From: Oscillospiraceae bacterium
Lineage (GTDB): Bacteria > Bacillota > Clostridia > Oscillospirales > CAG-272
Direction: 5' to 3'
Assembly: GCA_015063795.1 (NCBI GenBank)
Contig: SVTL01000016.1
Location: 1 to 48,011 of the forward strand
DNA length: 48,011 nucleotides
Shown here piece by piece: positions 47,307-48,011 of this stretch. Positions within the stretch are counted from its first letter, which is position 1. Each line of letters starts with the position of its first letter. The position numbers and the translations under genes were made by a program. The notes below the pieces were generated by a model. It had not been told where the DNA came from. It made no database searches and was given only the letters and a program-made list of their open reading frames with translations.

Positions 47307-47343
47307 AAACAAAACAGCAGACTAAAGTCTGCTGTTTTGTTTT
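47306..47343 (+). terminator. Perfect 18-bp hairpin directly after tRNA-Pro
   Basis: AAAACAAAACAGCAGACT (47306-47323) and its exact complement (47326-47343) with a 2-base centre. It is the first part of the inserted repeat and would stop tRNA transcription. Confidence 0.85.
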
Positions 47344-47774
47344 GCTTGCAGATCGCGCTTGATCCGCGGTTTTTTGCTGTCGTGAACCAATTCGGGACCA
47401 GGTCGAATCCCGCACGCGCCGCCGGGGGCGGATGAAGCGGGTGGGATGAGAGCGCAGCGAAAGGGAGGATCGCGACCGAAGCAGGGAGCGAGACGACCAT
47501 TGAGCAAGCGGTAGCCGCGCCGATCAAGTTTTGTTGGTCGCAACAGCAGACTAAGGTCTGCTGTTTTGTTTTGCTTGCAGATTGCGCTTGATCCGCGGTC
47601 TTTTGCTGTCGTGAACCAATTCGGGACCAGGTCGAATCCCACGCGCGCCGCCGGGGGCGGATGAAGCGGGTGGGATGAGAGCGCAGCGAAAGAGAGGATC
47701 GCGACCGCGTCAGGGAGCGAGACGACCATTGAGCAAGCGGTAGCCGCACTCTTCCAATCCTGTCACTCCGACCA
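47307..47774. repeat. Insert of two tandem 229-bp-spaced repeats bounded by duplicated tRNA-Pro end
   Basis: Two copies of a 205-bp unit (47314-47519 and 47543-47747), period 229 bp, highly similar. Each holds the hairpin ACAGCAGACT...GTCTGCTGT and a fragment TTCGGGACCAGGTCGAATCCC that echoes the tRNA-Pro anticodon and T arms. After copy 2, the last 19 nt of the tRNA (AATCCTGTCACTCCGACCA) recur at 47756-47774. No open reading frame of integrase type lies within the 468 bp. Confidence 0.85.
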
Positions 47775-47779
47775 CATGA

Positions 47780-47830
47780 AAATAATCCGAACATTCTCTT
47801 ACTTGGAGAGTCGTTCGGATTATTTGTTTT
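47780..47830 (+). terminator. Terminator after the duplicated tRNA end
   Basis: Perfect 13-bp stem AAATAATCCGAAC (47780-47792)/GTTCGGATTATTT (47813-47825) plus T-rich tail. Probably the original terminator of the tRNA gene before the insertion. Confidence 0.82.
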
Positions 47831-47869
47831 ATTTGAGTATCCCAATTTCAATAGCAAGAAATGAAAATA

Positions 47870-47908
47870 GCCGATACCACATTATTTTGACTATGGTATC
47901 GGCATTTT
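47870..47908. terminator. Terminator upstream of the final gene
   Basis: 10-bp stem GCCGATACCA (47870-47879)/TGGTATCGGC (47894-47903) followed by ATTTTTG. Confidence 0.7.
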
Positions 47909-47926
47909 TGTGCAACCGATTGTTGC

Positions 47927-47955
47927 TCGACAATATTGCTGTTTTATGATATAAT
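47927..47955 (+). promoter_or_regulatory. Promoter of the last, partial gene
   Basis: -35-like TCGACA (47927-47932), 17-bp spacer, -10 TATAAT (47950-47955), then CGGAGGTG ahead of the ATG at 47981. Confidence 0.65.
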
Positions 47956-47980
47956 ATAATCAAAGCAACGGAGGTGTGGA

Positions 47981-48011
47981 ATGAAATTATATCACGGAAC
48001 TCAAGTACAGA
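47981..48011 (+). CDS. Partial gene, start of a protein beginning MKLYHGTQVQ
   Basis: Only ten codons are inside the window. The start is supported by a strong GGAGG ribosome site at proper distance and by a promoter upstream. The opening KLYHGT is characteristic of ADP-ribosyltransferase-like DUF3990 proteins, but ten residues are too few for a firm call. The region from 47780 onward is clearly more AT-rich than most of the window. Confidence 0.6.
   Translation, partial: MKLYHGTQVQ

Noticed and set aside
47125-47857. Minus-strand open frames across tRNA-Pro and the repeats (with GVTGFEPAASWSRTK-like text)
   Set aside because: This is the well-known spurious translation of a tRNA-Pro gene and its flanks, not a protein.

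Overview
The window looks like a chromosomal segment of an endospore-forming, Gram-positive anaerobe of the class Clostridia, most like uncultured gut Oscillospiraceae/Ruminococcaceae. Evidence: sporulation genes spoIIID and spoIIR, a T-box leader, the prkC/prpC and def-fmt-rsmB-rlmN housekeeping genes, SLH-, cohesin- and dockerin-like surface modules, TTGACA-N17-TATAAT promoters, strong AGGAGG-type ribosome sites and a moderately GC-rich base composition. No phage structural genes, transposases or CRISPR arrays were seen. The window starts in a non-coding stretch and ends inside a gene.

Layout. 190-3350 (-): two tandem paralogous solute-binding lipoproteins, divergent from a DeoR regulator (3668). 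4600-7462 (+): an envelope operon of an SGNH hydrolase, a small lipoprotein and a cohesin-plus-SLH surface protein. 7685-11100 (+): an NhaC-type antiporter behind a riboswitch-like leader, an EamA transporter, and an 88-residue membrane protein behind a structured leader RNA. 11174-13492 (-): an HTH-cupin-acyl-CoA synthetase fusion controlled by a T-box. 13988-15363 (+): a YfbR-like HD nucleotidase and a low-GC S51 peptidase. 15405-24719 (-): two housekeeping blocks, rlmN-prpC-prkC and def-fmt-zinc protease-rsmB, preceded by walJ, a membrane protein and spoIIID. 24941-28798 (+): recA-recX-rimO and a DUF4261-like gene. 29207 (+): gap.

30597-36998 (-) carries three large secreted SGNH (DUF4886-like) hydrolases with discoidin-like domains. 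Their stop codons all lie inside copies of one structured repeat, which is tandemly amplified (126-bp period) between two of the genes. A cytosolic SGNH homologue and an EEP-family phosphohydrolase follow (37152-38672, +). 38855-42742 (+): a KefB-type antiporter, then fakA overlapping a MarR regulator. 42919-46948 (-): secG with an unusual tail, a coiled-coil protein, spoIIR, a PF06541-like membrane protein and azlCD. 47230: tRNA-Pro(CGG), whose last 19 nt are repeated 468 bp downstream around a tandem 229-bp repeat. The last gene begins at 47981.

The most interesting signals are: (i) the T-box on an acyl-CoA synthetase; (ii) the leader of the NhaC-type antiporter, with aptamer-like and terminator helices that exclude each other; (iii) the structured RNA at 10655-10813; (iv) the SGNH paralogue cluster with its 3'-end repeat array and an orphan C-terminus; (v) the duplicated tRNA-Pro end; and (vi) the cohesin/dockerin-like pair, a possible minimal cellulosome-style attachment system. 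All calls come from reading the sequence; no database search was run.
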